NCBI GenBank assembly: GCA_003003725.1
Contig: PVWI01000014.1
Location: 1-41,291, forward strand
Direction of reading: 5' to 3'
DNA from: a filamentous cyanobacterium Phorm 6
Lineage (GTDB): Bacteria; Cyanobacteriota; Cyanobacteriia; Cyanobacteriales; Microcoleaceae
DNA: 41,291 nt
A model generated the notes under the pieces. It saw only the letters and a program-made list of their open reading frames with translations. It did not search any database and was not told the DNA's origin. Below are positions 1-7,756 of the stretch, piece after piece. The translations under genes were made by a program, and so were the position numbers. The number at the start of each line of letters is the position of its first letter. Within the stretch, counting starts at the first letter, position 1.

Positions 1-1
1 T

Positions 2-77
2 GTTTTTAGGCAGGGGCTTAAATCCCCTGCCTAAAAACTTCGCACTCAACTGTCAACTGTCAACTGTCAACTGTTAA
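2..77. repeat. Palindrome plus heptamer cassette, copy 1
   Basis: A 37-bp near-perfect palindrome (2-38, arms GTTTTTAGGCAGGGG and its complement around CTTAAAT) is joined by the linker CTTCGCACTC (38-47) to a run of the heptamer TCAACTG (about 48-76). The same three-part arrangement occurs at 13794-13868 and 20484-20557. The heptamer run reaches into the end of tsf. The heptamer class resembles cyanobacterial STRR repeats (family knowledge); the composite structure is seen directly. Confidence 0.85.
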
Positions 78-731
78 AGCACCCATTTGGGCTGCTACTT
101 CATCGGCAAAGTTAGCTTCTACCTTCTCAATGCCTTCGCCCAAGACAAAACGCACAAAGCGGCGCACTTGGACATTTTCGCCGATTTGGGCGATCGTTTG
201 TTTCACCAACTCTTCCACCGAGATATTCTGATCTCTAATAAAAGGCTGATCCATCAAACACAACTCTTTCAAACGCTTGTCAATGCGTCCTTGAACAATC
301 TTTTCTTTAATATTTTCAGGCTTGTTGCCCAAGTCATCTTTGCCCATTTCAATTGCCTTTTCTCTTTCGATAATTTCGGCGGGGATGTCTTCAACTTTCA
401 CGTATTCCACATTCGGGCAAGCTGCAATTTGCATCGCAATATTGCGTACCAAAGCTTGGAAATCTTCGCGGCGGGCAACAAAATCGGTTTCGCAGTTAAC
501 TTCTACCAACACGCCAACGCGGCCACCGGTGTGAATGTAGCTGCCTACGATACCTTCGGAGGCAACTCGTCCACCTTTTTTGCCTGCTGAAGCTAGACCT
601 TTTTTCCGCAGCCACTCAATTGATGTTTCGACATCACCATCGTTTTCGATGAGGGCTTTTTTGCAGTCCATCATGCCAGCGCCAGTTTTGTCTCGCAATT
701 CTTTAACAAGTTTTGCAGATATATCCGCCAT
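60..731 (-). CDS. tsf: Translation elongation factor Ts
   Basis: EF-Ts is the guanine-nucleotide exchange factor that recycles EF-Tu-GDP in the cytoplasm. The 223-residue product begins [20 protein letters not shown], with the conserved [12 protein letters not shown] and an internal TDFVAR motif typical of EF-Ts; the length suits the short bacterial/cyanobacterial form. I chose the ATG at 729-731 over one seven codons upstream because family members start with the MA(D/E)I motif. It lies downstream of rpsB on the same strand, the usual order, but 349 bp away. The last residues (TVDS) and the TGA stop are encoded by the heptamer array at 48-76, so the C-terminus appears to have been rewritten by repeat expansion. 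Identification is secure; the consequence of the tail is inference. Confidence 0.97.
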   Translation of the reverse strand: MADISAKLVKELRDKTGAGMMDCKKALIENDGDVETSIEWLRKKGLASAGKKGGRVASEGIVGSYIHTGGRVGVLVEVNCETDFVARREDFQALVRNIAMQIAACPNVEYVKVEDIPAEIIEREKAIEMGKDDLGNKPENIKEKIVQGRIDKRLKELCLMDQPFIRDQNISVEELVKQTIAQIGENVQVRRFVRFVLGEGIEKVEANFADEVAAQMGALTVDS

Positions 732-752
732 CTTCCTTAAGTTCCCAATCAA

Positions 753-829
753 AATTAGTTATTAGTCGTTAGTCATTAGTCATTAGTCATTAGTCATTAG
801 TCATTAGTCATTAGTCATTAGTTACTAAT
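753..829. repeat. Heptamer tandem array (CATTAGT)
   Basis: About ten consecutive 7-bp units, mostly TCATTAG with a few variants (TCGTTAG, TTATTAG), lie directly upstream of tsf. Period seven and intergenic placement match cyanobacterial STRR-type repeats. Copy number probably varies between strains (inference). Confidence 0.85.
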
Positions 830-897
830 CTTAATGTTAATGATTGGACAGGAGTGAAGAAATACCTGGTCGGCATTAGGCGGGACTTTGTACGTGT

Positions 898-921
898 AGC
901 ACCAAAATTAATTTTGGTGCT
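898..921. repeat. Perfect 24-bp palindrome
   Basis: The arms AGCACCAAAATT and AATTTTGGTGCT are perfectly complementary with no loop. It lies in the rpsB-tsf gap. No T-run follows, so it is not a textbook terminator. Confidence 0.7.
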
Positions 922-1080
922 AACACTAATACAATGAATGCTTTTGCCAGAACTCTACTAATGACTTAGACTCGTGCCATGTACAATTAAAAATCAAAAA
1001 TATCCAACTAAAAATAATAATTATTTTTAATTTTCAATCTTTAATTTTTAATTGCCTGGTTTCAAATTCCGATCGCAATA

Positions 1081-1911
1081 CTAGCTCTCGGTTTCTGCGC
1101 CTTCAGCGTCGGCTGCTTCGTCGGGATCTACATAATTGGGGTCATCCAATTCTTCGATTTCGACATCGTATTCAGCGCCTTCGTAACCACCTTCGTAGTC
1201 GTAGTCTTCGTCACCTTCGCCGACTTGCTGACCGTGACGACCTTCGTAGATGGCATCAGCCAACTTGCCGACAATCAGTTTGATCGATCGAATAGCATCG
1301 TCGTTTGCTGGAATCGCAATGTCTACCAAATCCGGGTCGCAGTTGGTATCCAACAAAGAGACGATCGGAATTCCCAGCTTTTGGCATTCCAACACAGCAT
1401 TATACTCGCGACGTTGGTCTACCAGTACAACTCCGTCGGGAATCTTGCGCATAGTCTTGATTCCGCCCAGATACTTCTGGAGTTTTGCCATTTCTCGGCG
1501 CAACACGGAAGCTTCTTTTTTTGGTAGCAAATCTAGGGCACCGATTTCTTCGCGGCGTTCCAAATCCTTGAGGCGCTCGACACGGGACTTAATTGTCGTC
1601 CAGTTGGTGAGCATTCCACCCAGCCAGCGCTGGTTGACGTAGTAAGCACCGCAGCGTTGAGCTTCTTGGGCTACAATCCCAGCAGCTTGGCGCTTCGTAC
1701 CCACGAACAAAAACTTTTTACCTTTTTCCGAGGCCACTCTCATGTACTCGTAGGCGTCTTCCATAAGCTGAGCGGTTTGCACGAGGTCGATGATGTGAAC
1801 CCCGTTGCGCTCTGTGAAAATGTAGGGAGCCATTTTCGGGTTCCACCGGCGGGTTTGGTGTCCGAAGTGAACACCTGACTCTAACATTTGAGCCAAACTG
1901 ACTACTGGCAT
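1081..1911 (-). CDS. rpsB: 30S ribosomal protein S2
   Basis: S2 is a structural protein of the small ribosomal subunit. The 276-residue product starts [20 protein letters not shown] and carries the S2 hallmarks [23 protein letters not shown] and FVGTKRQA, followed by [15 protein letters not shown]. After about residue 225 there is a strongly acidic Asp/Glu/Tyr-rich tail of about 50 residues, an extension also found in other cyanobacterial S2 proteins (family knowledge). It precedes tsf on the same strand. The start is the ATG at 1909-1911, with a GGAG-like sequence upstream on the minus strand. Identification is secure. Confidence 0.98.
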   Translation of the reverse strand: MPVVSLAQMLESGVHFGHQTRRWNPKMAPYIFTERNGVHIIDLVQTAQLMEDAYEYMRVASEKGKKFLFVGTKRQAAGIVAQEAQRCGAYYVNQRWLGGMLTNWTTIKSRVERLKDLERREEIGALDLLPKKEASVLRREMAKLQKYLGGIKTMRKIPDGVVLVDQRREYNAVLECQKLGIPIVSLLDTNCDPDLVDIAIPANDDAIRSIKLIVGKLADAIYEGRHGQQVGEGDEDYDYEGGYEGAEYDVEIEELDDPNYVDPDEAADAEGAETES

Positions 1912-1943
1912 GATATTTTAACTCCTGATTCGGGTTAATCCTC

Positions 1944-1998
1944 CATCCGGTTGTATTTCATCAGACTTGCGCCCTTGAAACACCCGAAAACCCGGATG
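1944..1998 (-). promoter_or_regulatory. Possible rpsB leader hairpin
   Basis: In the 5' leader of the rpsB transcript, CATCCGG (minus 1998-1992) can pair with CCGGATG (minus 1950-1944) about 33 nt upstream of the start codon. S2 autoregulates through leader structures in other bacteria, which makes this plausible. No alignment supports it here. Confidence 0.3.
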
Positions 1999-2447
1999 TG
2001 CGAATTTAAACAACTTCTCTAGTTTATCACCAGAAGCGCTACTTTTTCTGACTATCTGATATCCGTAGGGTTGGGTTATCCGTAGGGTTGCGTGGTGGGT
2101 GGGTGCGCGCCCGCTTGAGTGAGATTTAGTCCGCAGGTTGGGTGCGGGGGGCGCACGCTACGGTTAGAGTTACTAGCAACCGCATCTTAAAAAACCAAAA
2201 ATCGAGCTTGGAGGTTACAAAAGCCTTTGTTAGCCTGTGAGAGAATGGCGTTGGTGCGTGTATTGTGCCTTCTTTAGTTCGATCGAGCTTTGAGCCATTT
2301 TGTTCGATCGACAATTCTGCCAGCTTTACCAGAAAGAATTGGTTTAAAGCCGGAACCCTTAAAGGCGAGAAATTAAAATCAGACTATTCATTACTCCAAT
2401 CCTCTTCCTTCTTTTGTCAAGTGCCCTCATCCCTTCTCCCTTGCAAG

Positions 2448-2475
2448 CTGTCAACTGTCAACTGTCAACTGTTAA
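2448..2475. repeat. Heptamer tandem array (TCAACTG)
   Basis: Four units of TCAACTG end about 41 bp before the antiporter start codon. It is the same heptamer as at 48-76, 10836-10882, 13794-13825 and 20533-20557. Confidence 0.85.
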
Positions 2476-2516
2476 GTGCCTTCTCGATCCGCAAAAACCC
2501 CAAAGCTAAAAACGCC

Positions 2517-4721
2517 ATGCCCATCCCCATTCTCGTCTTGTTGGAAGTTCTAATTGTCATCGCACTTTCCCGACTTGTCGGTTTAGCATTTCGAGCGATC
2601 AAACAACCTCAAGTCATTGGAGAAATTGTAGCAGGAATTATGCTCGGGCCTTCTCTCTTCGGTTTGGTTGCACCCGCCACAGCCGCAGCACTTTTTCCAG
2701 CCGAAGCCGTTCCTTTTCTCAACGTGCTATCTGAAGTAGGGCTGATATTTTTCATGTTCTTAATTGGTTTAGAACTAAATCCCAAGTATCTCAAAAACAA
2801 TTTAGATATCGCGATTTTAACTTCCCACGTCAGCATTTTAGTGCCGTTTTCCCTGGGAAGCATCCTAGCACTGCTGCTGTATCCGATCGTTTCAAATAGT
2901 AGCGTTTCATTTACAGCCTTTGCCCTGTTTTTGGGCGCTGCGATGTCAATTACGGCGTTTCCAGTGCTGGCAAGAATTATTACAGAGCATAACTTGCAGA
3001 ATACAAAATTGGGGACGCTGGCCCTGACTTGTGCTGCGGTAGACGATGTGACGGCGTGGTGTTTGTTGGCGGTGGCGATCGCAGTTACCCGCACTAACTC
3101 AATGATCGGCGCTTTACCAACCATTATTGAATCTTTAATTTACATCGGTTTCATGCTGACTGTAGTCCGCTGGTTCTTACAGCGGCTTTCCAAACACTAC
3201 AACCGCACGGGCAGATTAACGCAGTTAGTCCTCTCCGGCATTTACATGGGAGTTGTAGCCTCGGCTTTAATCACTGAATGGATCGGTATTCACTTAATTT
3301 TCGGTGCATTTTTGCTTGGTACTGCTATGCCCAAAAATGCAGGGCTTACCAGAGAATTAGCAGAAAAGACCGAAGATTTTGTACTGATATTTCTACTACC
3401 AATCTTTTTTGCTTACAGCGGCTTGCGTACTGAAATCGGCCTGCTCAACAGTCCTGAATTGTGGTTGCTGTGCGCCGCAGTTTTGGGAGTAGCAATTATT
3501 GGTAAATACTTCGGGACTTACGTTGCTGCCAGAGTCTGTGGCATTAGCAACCGCGAAGCTTCAGCGCTGGGTTGGATGATGAATACTCGCGGTTTGACTG
3601 AATTGATTGTGCTGAATATCGGTCTTTCTTTGGGCGTAATTTCGCCACTGCTATTTACGATGTTAGTCATTATGGCTTTAGTCACAACTTTTATGACTTC
3701 GCCACTGTTGGAGTGGACTTATCCAAAACGATTAATTCGGTTGGATATCTCAGAAGTTAATTCGGACGATTCAGAATTAGAAGATTCGTCAATGGGTGGA
3801 GAAAACGCAGAAACTAACAAGGAATTACTACCAACTTATCGAATTTTAGTACCGGTTGCTAATCCTAGTACGCAGAAAGGTTTGCTGCAACTGGCGATCG
3901 CCCTGGCGCAGCCTGCTGCTGGTGTGGGCGGTAACGATTTGCAGTCGGCGGCGGTGCATCCTCTGAGTTTGATCGAATTAAATGAAGATTATGCTTTTCA
4001 AAGTACGCCTGCGGAAGCCGATCGCATTATCCAGGAACGCCGCTCGAAATTATCAGAATTGATTGAGAGTTTGGAATTGCCGGATGCGAGAAAATTCGTG
4101 CATCCCATTATTCGGGTTACTAAGGATGTGGCGCGGGAAACGGCGCAAATCGCGGAACTCGATCGCGCGGATTTGATTTTGGTAGGATGGCACAGGCCTA
4201 CTTTTAGCAGCAACCGTTTGGGAGGACGTGTCGGCCAAATTCTCAGCAGCGCTAAGGTGGATGTAGCAATTTTTGTGGACAGAGGCCGGGAACAGTTGAA
4301 TAATTTGTTAGTGCCTTATGCGGCAAATATTCATGATGATTTGGGGTTGGAATTGGCGCTGAGACTGTTAGTTAATAGCGAAGAACGCCGTTTGACGGTG
4401 CTGCGGGTGGCGGTTGACGGGGAAGAGGGAAATGAGCTGAGTTACGAGTTTCAGCGTGTGATGGATCAGTTGCCTGTTGATGTGCGATCGCGCATTGAAA
4501 CTCCGATTGTGGAGGCGGCTGAGCCAATTCAAGCGGTGATTGCTGCTTCTGCTAATGCTGATTTGACGATCGCGGGTACGAGTCGGGAGTGGGGAATTGA
4601 GCGCCAAACTTTGGGACAGTATACTGATGAATTGGCGGTGCAGTGTCATTCTTCGCTGCTGATTGCGCGGTGCTACATGAAAGCGCGATCGCACTTGGCT
4701 TCGGTACTCGCTCAAGGGTAG
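2517..4721 (+). CDS. Cation/proton antiporter (CPA2, Kef-type) with Usp-like tail
   Basis: This is a predicted inner-membrane monovalent cation/H+ exchanger of 734 residues. Residues about 1-395 form a hydrophobic Na_H_Exchanger domain with roughly 12 segments, including [20 protein letters not shown], the AAVDDVTAW motif typical of CPA antiporters (Asp-Asp pair), and [17 protein letters not shown]. Residues about 440-560 (YRILVPVAN) and 594-725 (LLVPYAAN) resemble tandem UspA-like domains, as in other cyanobacterial Kef/NapA-type proteins. I start at the ATG at 2517 because [20 protein letters not shown] matches the family N-terminus; the longer upstream frame includes heptamer-encoded residues. 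No clear Shine-Dalgarno is present. The transported ion (Na+ or K+) cannot be decided from sequence. A small exported protein follows 144 bp downstream. Confidence 0.9.
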   Translation: MPIPILVLLEVLIVIALSRLVGLAFRAIKQPQVIGEIVAGIMLGPSLFGLVAPATAAALFPAEAVPFLNVLSEVGLIFFMFLIGLELNPKYLKNNLDIAILTSHVSILVPFSLGSILALLLYPIVSNSSVSFTAFALFLGAAMSITAFPVLARIITEHNLQNTKLGTLALTCAAVDDVTAWCLLAVAIAVTRTNSMIGALPTIIESLIYIGFMLTVVRWFLQRLSKHYNRTGRLTQLVLSGIYMGVVASALITEWIGIHLIFGAFLLGTAMPKNAGLTRELAEKTEDFVLIFLLPIFFAYSGLRTEIGLLNSPELWLLCAAVLGVAIIGKYFGTYVAARVCGISNREASALGWMMNTRGLTELIVLNIGLSLGVISPLLFTMLVIMALVTTFMTSPLLEWTYPKRLIRLDISEVNSDDSELEDSSMGGENAETNKELLPTYRILVPVANPSTQKGLLQLAIALAQPAAGVGGNDLQSAAVHPLSLIELNEDYAFQSTPAEADRIIQERRSKLSELIESLELPDARKFVHPIIRVTKDVARETAQIAELDRADLILVGWHRPTFSSNRLGGRVGQILSSAKVDVAIFVDRGREQLNNLLVPYAANIHDDLGLELALRLLVNSEERRLTVLRVAVDGEEGNELSYEFQRVMDQLPVDVRSRIETPIVEAAEPIQAVIAASANADLTIAGTSREWGIERQTLGQYTDELAVQCHSSLLIARCYMKARSHLASVLAQG

Positions 4722-4724
4722 TTT

Positions 4725-4862
4725 GTTGACTGTTGAGGGTTGACTGTTGACTGTTGACTGTTGACTGTTGTCATTAGTTACCAATTCCCAATTGCCAAAT
4801 CCCAAATCCCAATTGCCAAATCCCAATCCCCAATTCCCAATTCCCAATTCCCAATTCCCAAA
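4725..4862. repeat. Two adjacent heptamer arrays
   Basis: A TTGACTG array (about 4725-4771, the reverse complement of the TCAACTG class with one TTGAGGG variant) is followed by a CCAATTC/CCAAATC array (about 4777-4862). Together they fill nearly all of the gap between the antiporter and the next start codon. The second array ends four bases before the ATG at 4866. Confidence 0.85.
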
Positions 4863-4865
4863 ATT

Positions 4866-5372
4866 ATGATTCATTTAAATTTCAAATTGTTATCATTTTA
4901 CGGTATTTCCCTCGCCATTGTTGCCGTGCTGTTTAAGGTAGTAACTGCTTACGGTGAAACAAATTTAAAGGCTCCTCCGGCACTTGCGGGAAGTTATCGC
5001 TTTGATGCTAACAGTTTGCCCGAATGTCTGAAATCTGATGCTTTGGTATTGACAATCGAGCAATCTGGTGTTTATTTGAGCGGTAATTTGCGATCGGGCA
5101 CTAGCGATGGCGATCGGCAAAAAACAGCCGAGGAGAAACCAGCTTTATTTGGCAAGTGGGAAAATCAACGATTGAGTTTGTCGGGTGCTGTTCCTAATTT
5201 AGCGGGTTGCAGCGAGTCCACAGCAACAGGTGAAAACAGTTCTGTTAAACTGCGAGGAATTGTTGAGAAAGAAAGACTCACGGGAAAAATTAGCCTGAAA
5301 GATGGGGCGGCGGCTACTGATTTTACGGCTCAAAGAGAAGTGGCGGCGAAAAAAGAGAAGCAGCAACATTAG
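4866..5372 (+). CDS. Small exported protein of unknown function
   Basis: This 168-residue protein begins with a hydrophobic signal-like segment (residues 8-27, [20 protein letters not shown]), so it is probably secreted to the periplasm or anchored. The rest is a soluble beta-rich-looking domain (about 38-155) with [19 protein letters not shown] and repeated Leu-Ser-Gly turns, plus two cysteines that could pair. The tail is Lys/Glu-rich. I chose the ATG at 4866 because upstream in-frame residues are encoded by the heptamer array. It follows the antiporter on the same strand and may be co-transcribed. Fifty codons without a stop continue in the same frame after the TAG (5373-5522), which may be a lost C-terminus. 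No function is assigned. Confidence 0.7.
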   Translation: MIHLNFKLLSFYGISLAIVAVLFKVVTAYGETNLKAPPALAGSYRFDANSLPECLKSDALVLTIEQSGVYLSGNLRSGTSDGDRQKTAEEKPALFGKWENQRLSLSGAVPNLAGCSESTATGENSSVKLRGIVEKERLTGKISLKDGAAATDFTAQREVAAKKEKQQH

Positions 5373-5525
5373 ATCGATCGCGGTGCGCAGCATAATTATC
5401 AAACTCTGTCCTTTGATCCTGTCGAAGCAAGGAATCACAAAGCTTTAAGCGCTCTGGTGGGTTGGCTGGCGATCGAACTCCCCCTGCCGGAACTCGCCCG
5501 CGACGGTCGGTTGCTGCTAAATTGA
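5373..5525 (+). pseudogene. In-frame open stretch after stop codon (possible remnant)
   Basis: Immediately after the TAG at 5370-5372 the same frame stays open for 50 codons to TGA (5523-5525). It reads protein-like (for example HKALSALVGWLAIELPLPEL, with a HIP1-like GGCGATCG). It has no ATG start. It may be the detached end of the upstream gene or of another gene. Evidence is only the open frame and residue composition. Confidence 0.3.
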
Positions 5526-5631
5526 TAAATATACTTAAAAGTCAAAGATTGAAATAAAGTATCTTTCTCGGAGTCGCCGGTTCAAAATTTGTCATGCCCG
5601 AGACCCCGCATACCCGTATAGTTTGTTTGGA

Positions 5632-6258
5632 ATGGATGTTGCCGTGATTTTAATGCCGTCAGAAACTTCGCTTACCGAGTCAAACCCGTTGATTTTAGAC
5701 AGTTTGCCAGACTTGTCGCTGAACGATGGCGGGTGTTCCCGCCGGGCTAGATTGCAAATTGACTTGATGTTGCTGGCGATCGAAGCCTTGTATCTCGGAG
5801 GTGCTGAAGAAATGCTGGCAGTGTCAAAGGAGTTGGAATTGGAATCAATTATCAAAAATCGGGTTGCCTTTTGGCTGATGCGCAATACTAACCCGCTGAG
5901 ACGCTATACCCAGCGCCGCTCCCTGACTGTTATGGAGGCAAAAGCTCTGGTGGCGATCGCCTGTAATATGGCGCGCAAGTTAACCGCGACAATTCGCCAG
6001 TTGCTGCAAGATTCGCAGCAGTTGCGATCGAGAAATATCCCCCTCAACCAGAACTTGCTGCTTGCCGAATATTTAGAACGGTTTCGAGCACACTTTCGAT
6101 CGCGCATGAACCCTAAGCGATCGGTAGTTGTAGCTTACGATTCCGAGGACAAGCTCAACGAATTAGCTTTGAACTTGTTGAGCAAACTGCTATTTTGTAC
6201 AGGCACAGCCGGAATGCAGCGCTTCTGGGTTAGCCTGTTTGATGGAGAAATTGAATAA
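5632..6258 (+). CDS. DUF3038 family protein
   Basis: This 208-residue soluble protein matches the cyanobacterial DUF3038 family as I know it: a helical protein with RLQIDLMLLAIEALYLGGAEEML near the N-terminus and IIKNRVAFWLMRNTNPLRR in the middle. No signal peptide or membrane segment is visible. The start is uncertain: TTG at 5623, ATG at 5632 or ATG at 5653 are all in frame and none has a strong Shine-Dalgarno; I take 5632. Its stop is two bases before the start of the DUF4335 gene, so the two are almost certainly translated from one message. Co-occurrence suggests a joint but unknown role. Confidence 0.85.
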   Translation: MDVAVILMPSETSLTESNPLILDSLPDLSLNDGGCSRRARLQIDLMLLAIEALYLGGAEEMLAVSKELELESIIKNRVAFWLMRNTNPLRRYTQRRSLTVMEAKALVAIACNMARKLTATIRQLLQDSQQLRSRNIPLNQNLLLAEYLERFRAHFRSRMNPKRSVVVAYDSEDKLNELALNLLSKLLFCTGTAGMQRFWVSLFDGEIE

Positions 6259-6260
6259 AA

Positions 6261-7445
6261 ATGACTATTACGCGTCAGTACAATCTGCCAAATTGCACTC
6301 TGGTTCTAGAAGGGTTGAGCGATGGATCGGCAGCTAGCCAATTAGATATGAGGCCAGTGCTTTCGATATTAATGAGCGCTGAATGCTATGTGACAGGTAT
6401 CAGGGAGCCCCTCAGTGGGGGACGAGAATTTTTTGAAAGCTTGGTGAGGGCTGTCAGTAGCTACGCTCAAGAATTTATGAGCGGAGTCCATTATCCCGAT
6501 CGCTACGGCCCGAATTTGGGTATGGTGCAGTTGCACAGAATTGACGGGAATTCCCATCGGTTGACCGTTTTACCCGCAGAAGCAGGCAGCGCCACCCAAA
6601 TCGATCAAAAAACCGAACTGTCGGCACAAGTAGATTTGACGACGGTACAGCTATTTGATTTAGTAGAGGCGATCGATCAGTTTTTTGCAGACACGCAAAC
6701 GCTACCGGAATTGTCGCTGCAATTAACCCCAATTTCTAAGCGTTATATCAAATCAGCCGAACCTTTGGCGAAGCGGAGTTTGCCGGCTGTGGTGGGGGTG
6801 TCGAGTTTGGCTTTGGCTGCGATGGCATTTTTCTTTGTGCCGATACCGGAAATCCAGCGCCCGAGAGATCCGGTGCCACAACCGAATCCTGCGGGCCAGA
6901 ATCTCGGCACGCCGAATTCGGGCGGTTCGGGTTCGCCGAATCCCAATCCCACGCCTCCGGCTGACGGTTTGCTACCAGGGAATCCGACTCCGAAAGCTGA
7001 ATCGAGTTCGCCGACTCCCAATCCCACACCGCAGTCGAACACTTCGCCTGTTTCGCCCTCAGCCACACCGCAGTCGAACACTTCGCCGGAAAGCACGCCG
7101 AGTCCTGTTTCCGAAGCTTTGCCCAGTCCTGGGGCTGCCGCCGTGCCGATTACCGATCCGGCAGAAATTGACCTGTTGAAGGGCAAACTTTCTCAGGAAA
7201 TTGACGGAGTTTTGAAGAATAAGCCTGCTGTTGTTAATACGGAGTTGGTTTATCGGGTGAGTGTGGCTAAAGATGGGGCGATTGTTGGTTACAAGTCGGA
7301 GAATTCTGCCGCAGTCGATCGACCTGAAACGCCGTTTTCGGAATTGCTTTACAAACCGATTGGTAGCAGGCCGCCTGCGGAACCGCTGGCTGATTTCCGA
7401 GTAGTTGTGGCACCGGGCGGCACTGTTGCAGTAACTCCTTGGTAA
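6261..7445 (+). CDS. DUF4335 family membrane-anchored protein
   Basis: This 394-residue protein has three parts. An N-terminal domain (1-165) beginning MTITRQYNLPNCTLVLEGLS is typical of DUF4335. One transmembrane helix follows (about 174-194, LPAVVGVSSLALAAMAFFF). Then a long Pro/Ser/Asn/Thr-rich linker (about 197-300) with internal repeats such as TPQSNTSP twice leads to a C-terminal globular domain (301-394). The ATG at 6261 follows the DUF3038 stop by two bases, indicating translational coupling. Function is unknown; the layout suggests an N-terminal cytoplasmic part and an external C-terminal domain on a flexible stalk. The coding DNA of the linker is itself repetitive, so its length may vary. 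Confidence 0.85.
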   Translation: MTITRQYNLPNCTLVLEGLSDGSAASQLDMRPVLSILMSAECYVTGIREPLSGGREFFESLVRAVSSYAQEFMSGVHYPDRYGPNLGMVQLHRIDGNSHRLTVLPAEAGSATQIDQKTELSAQVDLTTVQLFDLVEAIDQFFADTQTLPELSLQLTPISKRYIKSAEPLAKRSLPAVVGVSSLALAAMAFFFVPIPEIQRPRDPVPQPNPAGQNLGTPNSGGSGSPNPNPTPPADGLLPGNPTPKAESSSPTPNPTPQSNTSPVSPSATPQSNTSPESTPSPVSEALPSPGAAAVPITDPAEIDLLKGKLSQEIDGVLKNKPAVVNTELVYRVSVAKDGAIVGYKSENSAAVDRPETPFSELLYKPIGSRPPAEPLADFRVVVAPGGTVAVTPW

Positions 7446-7448
7446 CGG

Positions 7449-7732
7449 TTCGTAGTCAGGACTTTAGTCCGCATCCATTCAGAGGACTAAAGTCCTCACT
7501 ACGAACCTATTTTATGGGGTTCGTAGTCAGGACTTTAGTCCGCATCCATTCAGAGGACTAAAGTCCTCACTACGAACCTATTTTATGGGATTCGTAGTCA
7601 GGACTTTAGTCTGCATCCATTCAGAGGACTAAAGTCCTCACTACGAACCTATTTTATGGGATTCGTAGTCAGGACTTTAGTCTGCATCCATTCAGAGGAC
7701 TAAAGTCCTCACTACGAACCTATTTTATGGGG
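7449..7732. repeat. Four tandem 71-bp hairpin units
   Basis: Units start at 7449, 7520, 7591 and 7662, exactly 71 bp apart and nearly identical. Each contains two 23-bp arms (left TTCGTAGTCAGGACTTTAG, right its near complement) around a short loop, then CTATTTTATGGG. Units 3 and 4 share the change TCCGC to TCTGC. Every unit could fold separately in RNA or single-stranded DNA. The array fills the gap between convergent genes and may contribute to termination. Related single hairpins lie at 28955-29016, 39423-39485 and 39497-39559. Confidence 0.92.
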
Positions 7733-7756
7733 GGTGTTTTACGGATTTGAGATAAG

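Larger units (their letters stand above)
732..1080. other. rpsB-tsf intergenic region
   Basis: This 349-bp spacer sits between two genes that are normally close together. It holds a heptamer array (CATTAGT units, about 753-829), a perfect 24-bp palindrome at 898-921, and AT-rich sequence at 985-1055. No coding sequence is evident. The palindrome could act as a transcript-processing or attenuation hairpin, or simply be a repeat. Confidence 0.6.
1912..2516. other. Divergent intergenic region rpsB / antiporter
   Basis: This gap of about 605 bp must carry the promoters of both flanking genes. On the rpsB side, a CATCCGG/CCGGATG inverted repeat (1944-1950 and 1992-1998) would form a hairpin in the rpsB leader. 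A G/T-rich stretch occupies 2065-2165. A TCAACTG heptamer array lies at 2448-2475. An open frame runs into the antiporter from 2265, but that part is not protein-like and crosses the heptamer array, so I treat it as non-coding. Confidence 0.55.

Noticed and set aside
753-829. Heptamer arrays as CRISPR or iteron origin
   Set aside because: Period seven, no spacers, many sites; fits cyanobacterial STRR repeats.
2265-2516. 84-codon N-terminal extension of the antiporter
   Set aside because: Residues are not membrane- or signal-like and part is encoded by a heptamer array; the family N-terminus fits the ATG at 2517.
7449-7732. Tandem 71-bp units as a CRISPR array
   Set aside because: The entire unit is repeated, with no unique spacers, and it is a long palindrome.
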